Assembly: GCF_022179385.1 (NCBI RefSeq)
Contig: NZ_BPQS01000005.1
Coordinates: forward strand, 62,001-126,000
Direction: 5' to 3'
Length of the DNA: 64,000 bases
Origin: Methylobacterium longum
GTDB lineage: Bacteria; Pseudomonadota; Alphaproteobacteria; Rhizobiales; Beijerinckiaceae
Shown here in pieces: positions 52,339 to 64,000 of the stretch. Both the position numbers and the translations under genes were made by a program. The notes below the pieces were generated by a model. That model saw only the letters and a program-made list of their open reading frames with translations. It made no database searches and was not told the DNA's origin. The stretch's first letter is position 1. Each line of letters begins with the position of its first letter.

Positions 52339-53079
52339 CTACGCGTCCTTGGGCATGGCCGACTGGATGAACCGGTCGGAGCCGAGATCCTCCTCGTCGT
52401 AGCCCAGCAGTTCCGCCAGCCGGCCGCGGGCGCGGCTGACGCGGCTCTTCACGGTGCCGACCTTGCAGCCCATGATGGCCGCGGCCTCCTCGTAGGAGAC
52501 GCCCTCGGCGCCGACCAGCACCAGGGCCTCCCGCTGGTCCGGCGGCAGCTTGGCGAGCGCCGATTGAAGGTCCTCGACGTCGAGTCGGTCGCCCTGATGC
52601 GGGGCGGTGGCGAGCCGGGCCGCGTAGGACCCGTCCTGATCCTCGACCTCGCGCACCCGCTTGCGGTGGTCCGAGTAGAAGATGTTGCGCAGGATCGTGA
52701 ACAACCACGCGTTCAGGTTGGTCCCGGGCTGGAACCGCGCGCGGTGCTGCCAGCCCTTGAGCAGGGTGTCCTGGACGAGGTCGTCCGAGCGGGCGGGGTT
52801 CGAGGTCAGCGACAGCGCGAAGGCGCGCAGGGACGGGACCGCGGCCAGCAGGCCGTTGCGGAATTCCGGCTCGATCGCCTCGCCCCGGGCGCGCAGAGCC
52901 GCCTCGAGCTTCTCGATCAGATCGGCGAAGCGGGACGGCAGCGTCTCCTCGCCGATCCGCTCGTAGACGGTGCGCAGGTGCTCCCCGAGATGCGTGCGGA
53001 TGCCGGGGGCCAGGTTCGGGCGGCCATCCCGCGTCCCGTCCTCCTGGGACAGGACGGTGTCGGTGTCGTCGCGGGTCAT
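52339..53079 (-). CDS. ecfG: EcfG-like (ECF15) general stress sigma factor with an N-terminal NepR-like domain
   Basis: The 246-aa protein joins two modules. Residues about 24-62 (PGIRTHLGEHLRTVYERIG..., then ETLPSRFADLIEKLEAAL) match the NepR anti-sigma core. Residues 75-140 are a sigma region 2 (AFALSLTSNPARSDDLVQDT, FQPGTNLNAWLFTILRNIFY) and about 170-225 a sigma region 4 (LPPDQREALVLVGAEGVSYE, KVGTVKSRVSRARGRLAEL) of the EcfG type. EcfG drives the alphaproteobacterial general stress response and is normally held by a separate NepR until PhyR sequesters it. ATG 53079 replaces an upstream TTG. No phyR nearby. Confidence 0.85.
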   Translation of the reverse strand: MTRDDTDTVLSQEDGTRDGRPNLAPGIRTHLGEHLRTVYERIGEETLPSRFADLIEKLEAALRARGEAIEPEFRNGLLAAVPSLRAFALSLTSNPARSDDLVQDTLLKGWQHRARFQPGTNLNAWLFTILRNIFYSDHRKRVREVEDQDGSYAARLATAPHQGDRLDVEDLQSALAKLPPDQREALVLVGAEGVSYEEAAAIMGCKVGTVKSRVSRARGRLAELLGYDEEDLGSDRFIQSAMPKDA

Positions 53080-53230
53080 GCGTATCGCGCTCGTCAACTC
53101 ATCGTGGCTCGACCAGTGGTCCCGAATGGGTCGAGGCGGATCGCTTACCGGCCCGAACCAAGGGGAAGGCCCGTTCGATGCGCTCCTGTTACGGGCGTTC
53201 TAGCGCATCGGCGGCGGGCATGCACCCTCG

Positions 53231-53258
53231 GGCAAACTACACTTAAGCTAAGTTTGCC
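53231..53258. terminator. Inverted repeat across the stop codon of the amidotransferase gene
   Basis: GGCAAACT / AGTTTGCC (8-bp perfect arms) flank a 12-bp spacer that contains the TAA stop of the class II amidotransferase gene (53243). No T-run follows, so it may be a weak terminator or mRNA 3' structure in the gap before the sigma-factor gene. Confidence 0.35.
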
Positions 53259-54028
53259 GGTCGCAACAGGCGCACCGCTCCGTCCCGGAGGGTCAGAACG
53301 TCGCCGCGGGCGAGGTCGGTCCAGCACTCGTCCCGGGTCAGCGCCTGGGTGGCGATCACCGTCACCACGTCGTGCTCGGTGGTCTCCTGCGCGAAATCGA
53401 CCTGCCAGTCTTCGTCGATCAGGGTGGCCTTACCGAAGGGCGCGCAGCGGGTGAGGTAGCAGAGCCGCTTGCCGCAATGGGCGTAGAGGGTGCGGCTGTC
53501 GGTGAGCAGCATGTTGAACACGCCCAGCGCGTGCAGCTCGCCCGCGAGGTCGGCCACGGCCCGGTCGAGGGTCTCGGGCCGGGGCAGGGCCTTGTACCGG
53601 GCCTGGAGGCGACCGAGCATCCAGCAGAAGGCGTGTTCGCTGTCGGTGGAGCCGATCGGCATGAAGCCGCCGAGCGGCAGCCGCTTCACGCCCTTGAGCT
53701 GGCCGTTATGCGCGAAGGTCCAGCGGCGGCCCCACAATTCCCGGGCGAACGGGTGGGTGTTCTCCAGGCTGACCCGCCCACGATTGGCCTTGCGCACGTG
53801 GGCGACGACGATCCGGCTCTTGATCGGCATGTCGCGCAGCAGCCGGGCGAGCTGGGAGCGCGAACTCGGCTCGGGCTCGTGGAAGCTGCGGCAGGTGCGG
53901 CCGTCGTAGAAGCTGATGCCCCAGCCGTCGGCGTGGGGTCCGGTCTCGCCGCCGCGCCGGGCGAGCCCCGCGAACGAGAAGCGGATGTCGGTCGGCACGT
54001 TGGCGCTCATGCCGAGCAGTTCGCACAT
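53243..54028 (-). CDS. Class II glutamine amidotransferase (YafJ-like)
   Basis: The 261-aa Ntn-fold amidotransferase starts MCELLGMSANVPTD; Cys2 is the expected nucleophile after Met removal. Family segments are ADGWGISFYDG, AHVRKANRG, TFAHNGQLKG and GSTDSEHAFCWML. The acceptor domain of full amidotransferases is absent, as in YafJ/DUF-type homologues. Related to EgtC-like proteins as well, but no ergothioneine genes are nearby. Single gene between the sigma factor and the oxidase operon. Confidence 0.88.
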   Translation of the reverse strand: MCELLGMSANVPTDIRFSFAGLARRGGETGPHADGWGISFYDGRTCRSFHEPEPSSRSQLARLLRDMPIKSRIVVAHVRKANRGRVSLENTHPFARELWGRRWTFAHNGQLKGVKRLPLGGFMPIGSTDSEHAFCWMLGRLQARYKALPRPETLDRAVADLAGELHALGVFNMLLTDSRTLYAHCGKRLCYLTRCAPFGKATLIDEDWQVDFAQETTEHDVVTVIATQALTRDECWTDLARGDVLTLRDGAVRLLRPANLA

Positions 54029-54107
54029 CGGGTTTCGACCGGGGCAGGGCGGGGGAGCGGCGACGTTTAGGAGTGTTCGGCCGCCCGGACAACGGATTTC
54101 GCGCGGT

Positions 54108-54419
54108 TCAGCGCGCGAGATAGTCGGTCAGGGTCATCCCGAACAGGATGGCGACCCAGAAGAAGCCGAGCCCCGAGAACAGCCGGATCAGCGGCGGCTC
54201 GTGGATCACCTCCATGGAGACGAGGAGGATCAGCGCCACCATCACGGCGACCACGCCGAGCTCGACGATCCAGACTTGCGCGAAGGGCAGGGTGGCGCCC
54301 AGCGTGACGTTCACGGCGAGCAGCGCGAGCAGCGCCAGGAAGGTGAGCACGGGGGTGCGCAGGCGCTTCCGGAGCTGGGCGCGGTCGTCGGCACGCAGGG
54401 CGGCGAGGGGATTGCGCAT
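54108..54419 (-). CDS. Cytochrome c oxidase subunit IV-type protein
   Basis: The 103-aa protein has three membrane helices (about residues 22-44, 49-70, 80-98) and the prokaryotic oxidase subunit IV/CyoD pattern (VWIVELGVVAVMVALILLVSM). It is the last gene of the caa3 oxidase operon, one base after the subunit III gene. Small accessory subunit, probably for assembly or stability of the oxidase. Confidence 0.85.
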   Translation of the reverse strand: MRNPLAALRADDRAQLRKRLRTPVLTFLALLALLAVNVTLGATLPFAQVWIVELGVVAVMVALILLVSMEVIHEPPLIRLFSGLGFFWVAILFGMTLTDYLAR

Positions 54420-54420
54420 C

Positions 54421-55076
54421 CTACCGGTTCACCACGTAGAGGATCGGGAAGGCCAGGATCCAGACGAGGTCGATGAAGTGCCAGTACAGGCCGTAGATCT
54501 CGATCCAGTTCTGGTGCCGGGCGAGGAAGCCGGCCTTGGCGGCCATCCAGGTCATGCCGAGCAGCAGCGCGATGCCGGTGAACAGGTGCAGCGCGTGGAG
54601 CAGCGTGGCGACGTAGTAGAGGTTCACGAACAGCCGCGCGGCCGGCGTCTCGGCGAGCGCGAAGGGGCGGCTACTCAGGAACGGCATCATGTGCTCGTCC
54701 CAGTCGGCGTAGTACTCGTAGCCCTTCAGCACGAGGAACAGGCCGCCCAGCGCCGCGGTCGCCAGCATCGCCCGGACCATGGCGCGCTGCCAGCCCATGC
54801 GGGAAAACTCGATCGCCATCGACATGGTCAAGCTGGAACAGATCAGCACCACGGTGTTGGTGGCGCCGATCCAGAACTTGAGGTGCTTGGCCGCCGCGAC
54901 CGTCGCCTCGGGATGCTGGATGCGGGTGATCAGCGCCACCAGGAACAGGGCCGAGAACAGCAGGAGCTCGGTGATCAGCCACGCCCAGATGCCGAGCGTC
55001 GCCGCCGCGCGCTGCTGGGCGATGCTCTCGAAATGCTCGGCCCGCGCGACGCCGACGCCGTCCGCCAGGGGCTGGC

Positions 55077-55080
<4 letters not shown>
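54421..55080 (-). CDS. coxC: Cytochrome c oxidase subunit III
   Basis: The 219-aa protein has five hydrophobic helices and subunit III motifs: [18 protein letters not shown] near the N terminus and [20 protein letters not shown] and [17 protein letters not shown] at the end. The usual long form has seven helices; this short form is typical of caa3 and bo3-like oxidases. The ATG at 55080 overlaps the coxA stop (ATGA); a longer upstream frame runs through coxA. Confidence 0.92.
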
Positions 55081-56753
<1,673 letters not shown>

Positions 56754-56898
56754 CGTGTCGCCCTCGGTCGCCTTGGCGAATGTCTAAGGAGGCGAAGCGG
56801 CCGGACGATCACGCGGGTCTTCCTTCCAGCACTGCGGGGGGAGGGAGAGCGGCGCGGCCTGCAAGCCGACCCCTGAATCTCCGAGGTGACGCCGGTCA

Positions 56899-57864
56899 TC
56901 ATCGTGTCGCGTCCGCGGCCCTTGGAGCCGGATAGGCTTTCAGGAAATCGATCAGCCGTCCCAGTTCGTCCTCCGGGATCCGCCCGGCGAAGCTCGGCAT
57001 GACCTGCTTGTACCCTTCGGCGAGCCGGTCGCCGTTCGGGTTCAGGATCTTCTCGCGCAGCCATGCCTCGTCGGCGGTGACGGTACGGCCGTCGGCGAGC
57101 TTCACCGAGGAACCGTAGAGGCCCGCGAGGCTCGGTGCCCTCACGGACGAGCCGGGCTCGTGGCAGCCGGCGCAGCCGAAGGCCTCGTAGAGCGCCCGAC
57201 CGGCCGCGACCTTGCCCTGCTGCGCTCCGGCATGGGTCAGCCAGTCCTGATAATCGCCGGGGTTCATGAAGGTAACCTCGCCGCCCATCACGGAATGGTC
57301 GGTGCCGCAATATTCCGAGCAGTAGAGGTGGTAGGTGCCGGTCTTGTCGGCCTTGAACCACAGGTCGGTGTAGCGGTCGGGCAGGGCGGCGACCTGCAGG
57401 CGCACCGCCGGGAGGTAGAGGGCGTGGATCACGTCCTGGCTGATGATGCGCAGGCGGATCGGCTGGCCGATCGGAAGATGCAGGTCGTTGATCTCGGACT
57501 GGCCGGTGGGATGCTGGAACTTCCACATCCACTGCCGGCCGATCGCCTCGACCACCATGGCGTCGGGAGGCGGGTTCTTGGAGTGGATGTACAGCCGCGC
57601 GCCCCAGACGAAGAAGATCAGCGTCAGCAGGAACGGGATCAGCATCCAGCTGATCTCGATCAGGTTCGAGCGGATGCCCGACGGGCTGCGGTCCGCCTCG
57701 GAACCCTCGCGGTAGCGCACCGCGAAATAGGTGATCGCCAGGAAGACCGGCACGGTCAGCAGCAGCGTCAGCACCGTGAAGGCCAGGATGAGCACGTCCG
57801 TCTCGGTGGCGGTGGCGGAGACCGCGGCGGGCCAGAGCTGGAGGGAATCGTGGCCCGGGGTCAT
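56899..57864 (-). CDS. coxB: caa3-type cytochrome c oxidase subunit II with C-terminal haem c domain
   Basis: The 321-aa subunit has two N-terminal helices, a cupredoxin domain with CuA ligands His147 (VIHALYLP), Cys182/Cys186, His190 and Met193 (YCSEYCGTDHSVM), and a fused cytochrome c domain with the CAGCH haem site (231-235) and a later Met ligand near QVMPSFAG. The fusion defines a caa3 oxidase, which needs no separate soluble cytochrome for the last step. It overlaps the 162-aa gene upstream (ATGA) and starts the oxidase half of the respiratory locus. Confidence 0.95.
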   Translation of the reverse strand: MTPGHDSLQLWPAAVSATATETDVLILAFTVLTLLLTVPVFLAITYFAVRYREGSEADRSPSGIRSNLIEISWMLIPFLLTLIFFVWGARLYIHSKNPPPDAMVVEAIGRQWMWKFQHPTGQSEINDLHLPIGQPIRLRIISQDVIHALYLPAVRLQVAALPDRYTDLWFKADKTGTYHLYCSEYCGTDHSVMGGEVTFMNPGDYQDWLTHAGAQQGKVAAGRALYEAFGCAGCHEPGSSVRAPSLAGLYGSSVKLADGRTVTADEAWLREKILNPNGDRLAEGYKQVMPSFAGRIPEDELGRLIDFLKAYPAPRAADATR

Positions 57865-58349
57865 CGGTCTCCGGGCTCCGCCGCGTCGAGGGGGCGGCCG
57901 ACGATCAGGTCCATGGCGCGTCCGATCGGGATGCGGGCGCGGGTTCGGGCCTCGTCCCGGTAGCCGTAGCCGTCCAGATGCGCCTCCGTCGCCGCCCGCT
58001 GGCGGTTGAGGTCGGCATACGGGTCGGCCTGCAGGTTCGGGGGCGGCGGCACGAGCCGCGTGGTCTGCTGGGGCGTCAGCGCGGGCAGCGCTTGGCGCTG
58101 ACCGGCCGCGAAGGTGCTCATCATCCAGATCATCGTCCCGACGACCGTCAGCACCGCGAGCGCGAGGCCGGCCATTACCAGGGCGGTGTTGCGGACGTCG
58201 ACGTCGCGGGTCTCGTGGCCCGGCCCGTCGGGCTCACGGGGGGCGTTGGCGGCGGGCTTCTGCGGCCGCCCGGCCAGGAAGCCGCTGCCGCGCAGGGTCA
58301 GGCCGGCCAGGATCGCGGGGATCAGCCCGGAGGGTCCGCCCGCGCTCAT
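57861..58349 (-). CDS. Single-span membrane protein between ActF and CoxB, unknown
   Basis: The 162-aa product has a basic N terminus, one membrane helix at about residues 55-75 (TALVMAGLALAVLTVVGTMI), and a Pro/Gln-rich extracytoplasmic tail containing ARIPIGRAMDLIVGRPLD. That late segment resembles linker sequences of ACIII-caa3 loci. The gene overlaps both neighbours, actF (start) and coxB (stop), so it is part of the supercomplex locus and may link the two complexes. I do not recognise a named family. Confidence 0.75.
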   Translation of the reverse strand: MSAGGPSGLIPAILAGLTLRGSGFLAGRPQKPAANAPREPDGPGHETRDVDVRNTALVMAGLALAVLTVVGTMIWMMSTFAAGQRQALPALTPQQTTRLVPPPPNLQADPYADLNRQRAATEAHLDGYGYRDEARTRARIPIGRAMDLIVGRPLDAAEPGDR

Positions 58350-59407
58350 GCCGGCCTCCCGGCGCGGCGGGCCTCGGAGGCCGCCCGGTCGGCACTCGGC
58401 CGCAGGACCGGCCGGAGCGCGGCGGCGAGGCAGGCCACGGCGCAGGCGGCGAGCACGTCGCTGGGCCGGAGGACGAAGCGGTCCCGCAGGGCCGGGGTGA
58501 CCAGCCAGAACATCTCCAGGGCGTGGACCGCGAGCGCCGCGCCGGCCAGGATCCGGGTGGTCGGGCGTCCCGGCCGGAGGGTCGCGAGCCCGGCCAGCAC
58601 CACGACCGCGCCGGCCACGATCGCCAGCGCCCGCCCGAGCCAGCCGCCGCGGGCGAAGTACCACGACACCTCGGGCGGCAGGTTCGCCGACCAGACGATC
58701 AGGAACTGCACGAAGTGCAGGTAGGCCCAGAGCCCGAGCAGCACGACCAGGGGCACCAGCCGGCCGCGGCCGGGCGCGGTCCGGCCGCGGCCCACGGGTT
58801 CCGGCTCCTCCCAGGCGAGCAGGATCGCCGCCGCGAAGGCGAGGCCGCTCCAGGCCGTCATCACGAGCAGGCCGAGGAGGGTGGAATCGAGCCGCGGGTC
58901 CAGGGAGGCGACCACGTCGGTGACGAACAGCGTGCCGATGACCGCGTGCAGCCCCACCGCCGGCACGGTCCGCCCCTCGCCGGGCGCGTCGAACGGCCGG
59001 GCGAAGCGCAGCGCCAGCCAGGTCCAGGTGCCGAGATAGGCGACCACCCGGATCGCGAAGAACGGCACCGTGAACCACAGGCCGGCCAGAGGCGTGCGCG
59101 CCGGGGCCGCCACCCACGGGTAGAGCAGCGACACGGCGGCCAGAACCGGCAGCGACAGCAGGGCCGCGACCGGCATCAGCGCCATCAGCCGGCGCAGGCC
59201 CGCCAGCATCTCGATGCCGCCGCGGGCGCGGACGCGCGCGCCGAACCGCTCGGCCACGATGACCACCGGCAGGGCGCCGACCGGCAGGGCGAGGAGGACC
59301 AGCCAGGCCGCGAGATACGAGGCCGTCGCGCCGCGCCAGCCGCCCGCTGTCAGGCAGCAGGCCAGCAGACCGAGCCCGGCGAGGCCCAGGAGGGCGCGGC
59401 GGCTCAC
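58346..59407 (-). CDS. actF: Alternative complex III subunit ActF (membrane subunit)
   Basis: The 353-aa protein is polytopic with about ten helices. Position, length and loose NrfD-like pattern match ActF, one of two quinol-binding-fold membrane subunits of alternative complex III (quinol:cytochrome c/electron acceptor oxidoreductase). Typical of ActF is sequence-poor conservation; the call therefore leans on context: actE upstream, the CoxB-proximal gene downstream, all overlapping. The ATG overlaps the actE stop. Confidence 0.82.
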   Translation of the reverse strand: MSRRALLGLAGLGLLACCLTAGGWRGATASYLAAWLVLLALPVGALPVVIVAERFGARVRARGGIEMLAGLRRLMALMPVAALLSLPVLAAVSLLYPWVAAPARTPLAGLWFTVPFFAIRVVAYLGTWTWLALRFARPFDAPGEGRTVPAVGLHAVIGTLFVTDVVASLDPRLDSTLLGLLVMTAWSGLAFAAAILLAWEEPEPVGRGRTAPGRGRLVPLVVLLGLWAYLHFVQFLIVWSANLPPEVSWYFARGGWLGRALAIVAGAVVVLAGLATLRPGRPTTRILAGAALAVHALEMFWLVTPALRDRFVLRPSDVLAACAVACLAAALRPVLRPSADRAASEARRAGRPA

Positions 59408-59949
59408 GGCTTGGCCTCCAGGCGGGCACGATCCTCCGCGGCCAGGCTCGCCACGGCGGCATCCTGGCTGAGCTGGAGGGCGCGGACGTAGGCGACGATC
59501 GCCCAGCGGTCCGCGGAGGGGATCATCTGGGCCATGCCGAACATCGCCTTCCGGCCGTTCGCGATCGCGTCGTAGATCTCGGCCGCGGAGGCCCTGCGCA
59601 GGGGCTCGGCCGTGAGGTTGCCGGCGGACGGGAAGCCCCGCGCGACGATCATGCCGGCGCCGCGCCCGTCCTGGCCGTGGCAGGGCGTGCAGAACACCCC
59701 GTAGCGCTCCCGGCCCCGGTCGAGCAGGTCCCGGGTGATCGTCGCCGGCTGCGGCGCCGCGCGGGCCGGATCGACCCGCGGCACGGTGCCGGCCACCGGC
59801 TGGCGCATGGTGATCTCCCGCGGGAAAAACGGGTTCTTGTCCCAGGTCTTGGCCCGGGCCTGATCGGCCATGTCGGCCTCGCCGCAGGCGGCGAGGGGGG
59901 CCAGGGCGAGGAGGGCGAGCGGCAGGGTGCGGAGGACGGCGCTCCTCAT
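59404..59949 (-). CDS. actE: Alternative complex III mono-haem cytochrome c subunit ActE
   Basis: The 181-aa lipoprotein-like cytochrome has a signal with lipobox LAAC (Cys22) and one haem c site, CTPCH (87-91). An axial Met is likely in MFGMAQMIPSADRWAIV. ActE accepts electrons from the complex and passes them on, here probably directly to the haem c of CoxB. The ATG at 59949 overlaps the ActCD stop (ATGA). Confidence 0.9.
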   Translation of the reverse strand: MRSAVLRTLPLALLALAPLAACGEADMADQARAKTWDKNPFFPREITMRQPVAGTVPRVDPARAAPQPATITRDLLDRGRERYGVFCTPCHGQDGRGAGMIVARGFPSAGNLTAEPLRRASAAEIYDAIANGRKAMFGMAQMIPSADRWAIVAYVRALQLSQDAAVASLAAEDRARLEAKP

Positions 59950-61943
59950 CGCGGGATCCGCCGGATCTCGAGGGGACGCCCGGCCTCGGCCGGCAGGGCC
60001 GCGAGCCGCCGCTCGATCCGGCCCGCGTCGAACCGGTCGCCGCGCGCCTCCGCGGAGAGGAAGAACCGGTCCTCCGAGGCCCGCAGGAAGCCCGGGATGT
60101 TGAAGGCCGGGTGGTTCAGGCGGGGCAGGCGGTTGAGCACCAGGAGCGCGAGGTGGATCGCCCCGCAGCCCGCCATCATCGCGAAGGAGACGCTCGGCAC
60201 CACGAAGGAGGGCCAGGACAGGCGCGGCCGTCCGCCGATCAGGAAGACGTAGTCGTAGGCCGTGGCGTAGATGCACAGGGCGAAGAAGCCGGTGCCGCCG
60301 AGCAGCGCACCGGCCAGGGCGTAGGGCAGGATCGAGCGGCCCTCCAGACCCAGGGCGCGAAGGGTGCGGGGCATCGGCACCGGGCCGTGCCCGTCGAGAT
60401 GGACGTGATCCGGGCTGATGCCCGAGACCGCCTGGAGGGCGGCGGCGAGGTCGCCCTGGCTCGCGAAGGTCGCGGACACGCCCCACAGGGGCGCGGAGAC
60501 CGCGTTCTCCTCGGGCCGCGCGGCGGCCCGGGACGCGGCCGCGCGGGCGGCGTCCTGCGCGGCCGGCGAGGCCGTCAGGGCGAGGCGGCGGCTCTCGACG
60601 ATCGAGACGGCCGGCAGGTAGCGCAGGAACAGGAGCAGCAGGGTCAGGAACAGGCCGACGGAGCCCGCGAAGGTGGCGATGCCCCAGACATCCGTCGTGT
60701 AGGGCAGCTTCGAGGACGGCAGGAAGTCCTGGGTCAGGGTGACGACCAGGACCATGACGTGGTCCGCGTAGGCGCCGACGGCCACGAGGAGCCCCACCGC
60801 CGCGATGGCGAGCGGCGCCGCGCGGGCGCGCGCCGACCACAGGACCTGCGCGGGGAGGACGAGGCAGAGGATCGCCGTCCAGGAGACCAGGGCGTGGGCG
60901 CCGGTCACGCGCCGGACCAGCACGGCGCGCGCTTGCGCGTCGCCGTTGAGGAGGGTGTCGAAGGACTCGGCCGCGTAGCAATAGGCGCTGGCGCAGCCGA
61001 GGCAGAGCAGCAGCCGCCCGAGCACGTCGAGGTGGCGGGCCGTCACCAGGCCGTCGAGGCCGTAGACGAGGCGGATCAGCATCACGATCACCGCCGTGAC
61101 GCCGACGCCCGAATAGACCGCGTTCACCAGGAAGCTCACCGGCAGCAGCGTGCTGTGCCAGCCGGGCATCAGCGAGCCCGCCAGCATCACCGACGCGCCG
61201 GTCTGGACCGAGACCACCAGCAGCACGCCGAGGAGCGCCACCGTCCGGTAGGCCTGGAGCCAGATCTGCCAGTGGGCCGCAGACCCGCGCCAACCCGAGG
61301 CGACGATGCCGTAGACCTGCGCGCGCAGCAGCGCGAGCTTGCGGGTCGGGGCCTTCGCGTCGGCCTGGCGCATGGCCTCCGCGAAGGCCCGGTCGCGCAG
61401 GGTGGCGAGGTCCGGCAGCAGGCCGATGAACCACAGGCTCACGCAGATCACCAGGAACGACACGATGTCGATCGCGTCCCAGAGCAGCGGCGAGCGGAAC
61501 TGCGGCCAGAGGTCGTAGGTGTTGGGGTAGGGCAGGTTCCAGAAGAAGAACCACGGCCGCCCGAGATGGATGATCGGGTAGAGTCCGGCCGCCGCGGTGG
61601 CGAGCAGCGCCAGGGTCTCGGCGACGCGGTTCACCGCCCCGCGCCACTCCGCCCCGAGCAGGAGCAGGATCGCCGAGACCAGCAGGCTGCCGGAGGCGAC
61701 GCCGATCCACCAGTCGTAGCTCGCGATGTCCAGCGCCCAGACGACGGCGTTGTTGTTGGCCCAGATCCCGGGCCCCGCGTAGAGCAGGTAGGCGAGGGTG
61801 AGGGCGAACAGGCCGAGGAGCGAGGCCGACCCCGCGAAGGCGATCCACCAGCGCCGGTTGCCGGGATGCGTCAGCGGGATGGCGGCGACCGCGCCGCCGA
61901 TGCCCTGGAGGGTCGCGTCGGGCCGGATCAGGGCGCCGGACAT
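59946..61943 (-). CDS. Fused alternative complex III subunits ActC and ActD
   Basis: One 665-aa protein: residues about 1-470 form an NrfD-like ActC with ten or so helices (IWANNNAVVWALDIASYDWWIGV near the start; LPVSFLVNAVYSGVGVTA in the middle). Residues about 480-665 form an ActD (DUF3341-like) with two helices (ILPYALAGALLGGTGFFALC, FVVPSVSFAMMAGCGAIHLAL). They are usually separate genes; here there is one reading frame with no internal stop. ATG 61943 lies two bases after the actB stop. Confidence 0.88.
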   Translation of the reverse strand: MSGALIRPDATLQGIGGAVAAIPLTHPGNRRWWIAFAGSASLLGLFALTLAYLLYAGPGIWANNNAVVWALDIASYDWWIGVASGSLLVSAILLLLGAEWRGAVNRVAETLALLATAAAGLYPIIHLGRPWFFFWNLPYPNTYDLWPQFRSPLLWDAIDIVSFLVICVSLWFIGLLPDLATLRDRAFAEAMRQADAKAPTRKLALLRAQVYGIVASGWRGSAAHWQIWLQAYRTVALLGVLLVVSVQTGASVMLAGSLMPGWHSTLLPVSFLVNAVYSGVGVTAVIVMLIRLVYGLDGLVTARHLDVLGRLLLCLGCASAYCYAAESFDTLLNGDAQARAVLVRRVTGAHALVSWTAILCLVLPAQVLWSARARAAPLAIAAVGLLVAVGAYADHVMVLVVTLTQDFLPSSKLPYTTDVWGIATFAGSVGLFLTLLLLFLRYLPAVSIVESRRLALTASPAAQDAARAAASRAAARPEENAVSAPLWGVSATFASQGDLAAALQAVSGISPDHVHLDGHGPVPMPRTLRALGLEGRSILPYALAGALLGGTGFFALCIYATAYDYVFLIGGRPRLSWPSFVVPSVSFAMMAGCGAIHLALLVLNRLPRLNHPAFNIPGFLRASEDRFFLSAEARGDRFDAGRIERRLAALPAEAGRPLEIRRIPR

Positions 61944-61945
61944 GC

Positions 61946-64000
<2,055 letters not shown>

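Noticed and set aside
51800..52708. A 302-codon frame joining the DUF1236-like gene to sequence antisense-phase within the sigma factor gene
   Set aside because: The upstream part overlaps the sigma-factor coding region on the same strand in another frame and lacks family signal; the signal peptide begins at 52213.
53080..53242. EcfG-type promoter (GGAAC-N16/17-GTT) for autoregulation of the sigma factor
   Set aside because: I found no GGAAC with a correctly spaced GTT on the - strand upstream of the gene; nor in the few other gaps I checked.

Overview
The window is very GC-rich throughout, with overlapping start and stop codons and GGAGG-type ribosome binding sites. Its gene content points to an aerobic, bacteriochlorophyll-making, methylotrophic alphaproteobacterium, most likely Methylobacterium or a close relative. 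The reasons are an aerobic-type photosynthesis gene cluster with acsF and an ALA synthase, a XoxF-type (lanthanide) PQQ dehydrogenase, and an EcfG-type general stress sigma factor. The genus is inferred; I could not run a search.

Layout. (1) 1-11.7 kb, + strand: the photosynthesis cluster bchM(partial)-lhaA-puhA-puhB-puhC-orf98-acsF-puhE-hemA-bchI-(orf79)-bchD-(antisense 48-aa orf)-bchO. It covers reaction-centre H subunit, assembly factors, and the ALA, Mg-chelatase and cyclase steps of bacteriochlorophyll synthesis. (2) 11.8-14.3 kb: a class I glutamine amidotransferase-like hydrolase, then a YqcI/YcgG (GntA-like haem N-hydroxylase) gene next to a DUF1989 gene. (3) 14.4-17.2 kb, - strand: ferredoxin, ferredoxin reductase and cytochrome P450. 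(4) 17.4-28.9 kb: a secreted Ala/Pro-rich protein, then a long - strand catabolic block. It holds a branched-chain-type ABC transporter with both ATPases fused in one protein, an acyl-CoA dehydrogenase, an APH-type kinase, two SDRs and an acyl-CoA synthetase. (5) 29.2-36 kb, + strand: an outer-membrane channel-like protein, cyclase-family hydrolase, 3-hydroxyacyl-CoA dehydrogenase, SDR, BKACE and a second ABC binding protein without its own permease. (6) 36-40 kb: aldo/keto reductase, LysR regulator and XoxF-type dehydrogenase.

(7) 40-51.4 kb: mixed genes: a chemoreceptor, LOG-family protein, LysM protein, MocR-type regulator, DUF1127 protein, Atm1-type exporter, a 3-hydroxyisobutyrate-dehydrogenase-family enzyme, psd, pssA and mscL. 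(8) 51.4-54.0 kb, - strand: a stress-response neighbourhood whose EcfG-like sigma factor carries a NepR-like anti-sigma segment at its N terminus. (9) 54.1-64 kb, - strand: a respiratory locus joining alternative complex III (actB, a fused actCD, actE, actF) to a caa3-type cytochrome c oxidase (coxB with a haem c domain, coxA, coxC, subunit IV).

Two families of dispersed palindromic repeats lie in intergenic gaps across the window, and several genes carry short in-frame tandem repeats. I saw no tRNA, rRNA, CRISPR array, transposase or phage gene. The points most worth a second look are the NepR-EcfG fusion, the split ACAD10/11-like kinase-dehydrogenase operon, the GntA-DUF1989 pair, the fused ActCD and LivGF proteins, the orphan XoxF, and a small ORF that exactly bridges bchI and bchD.
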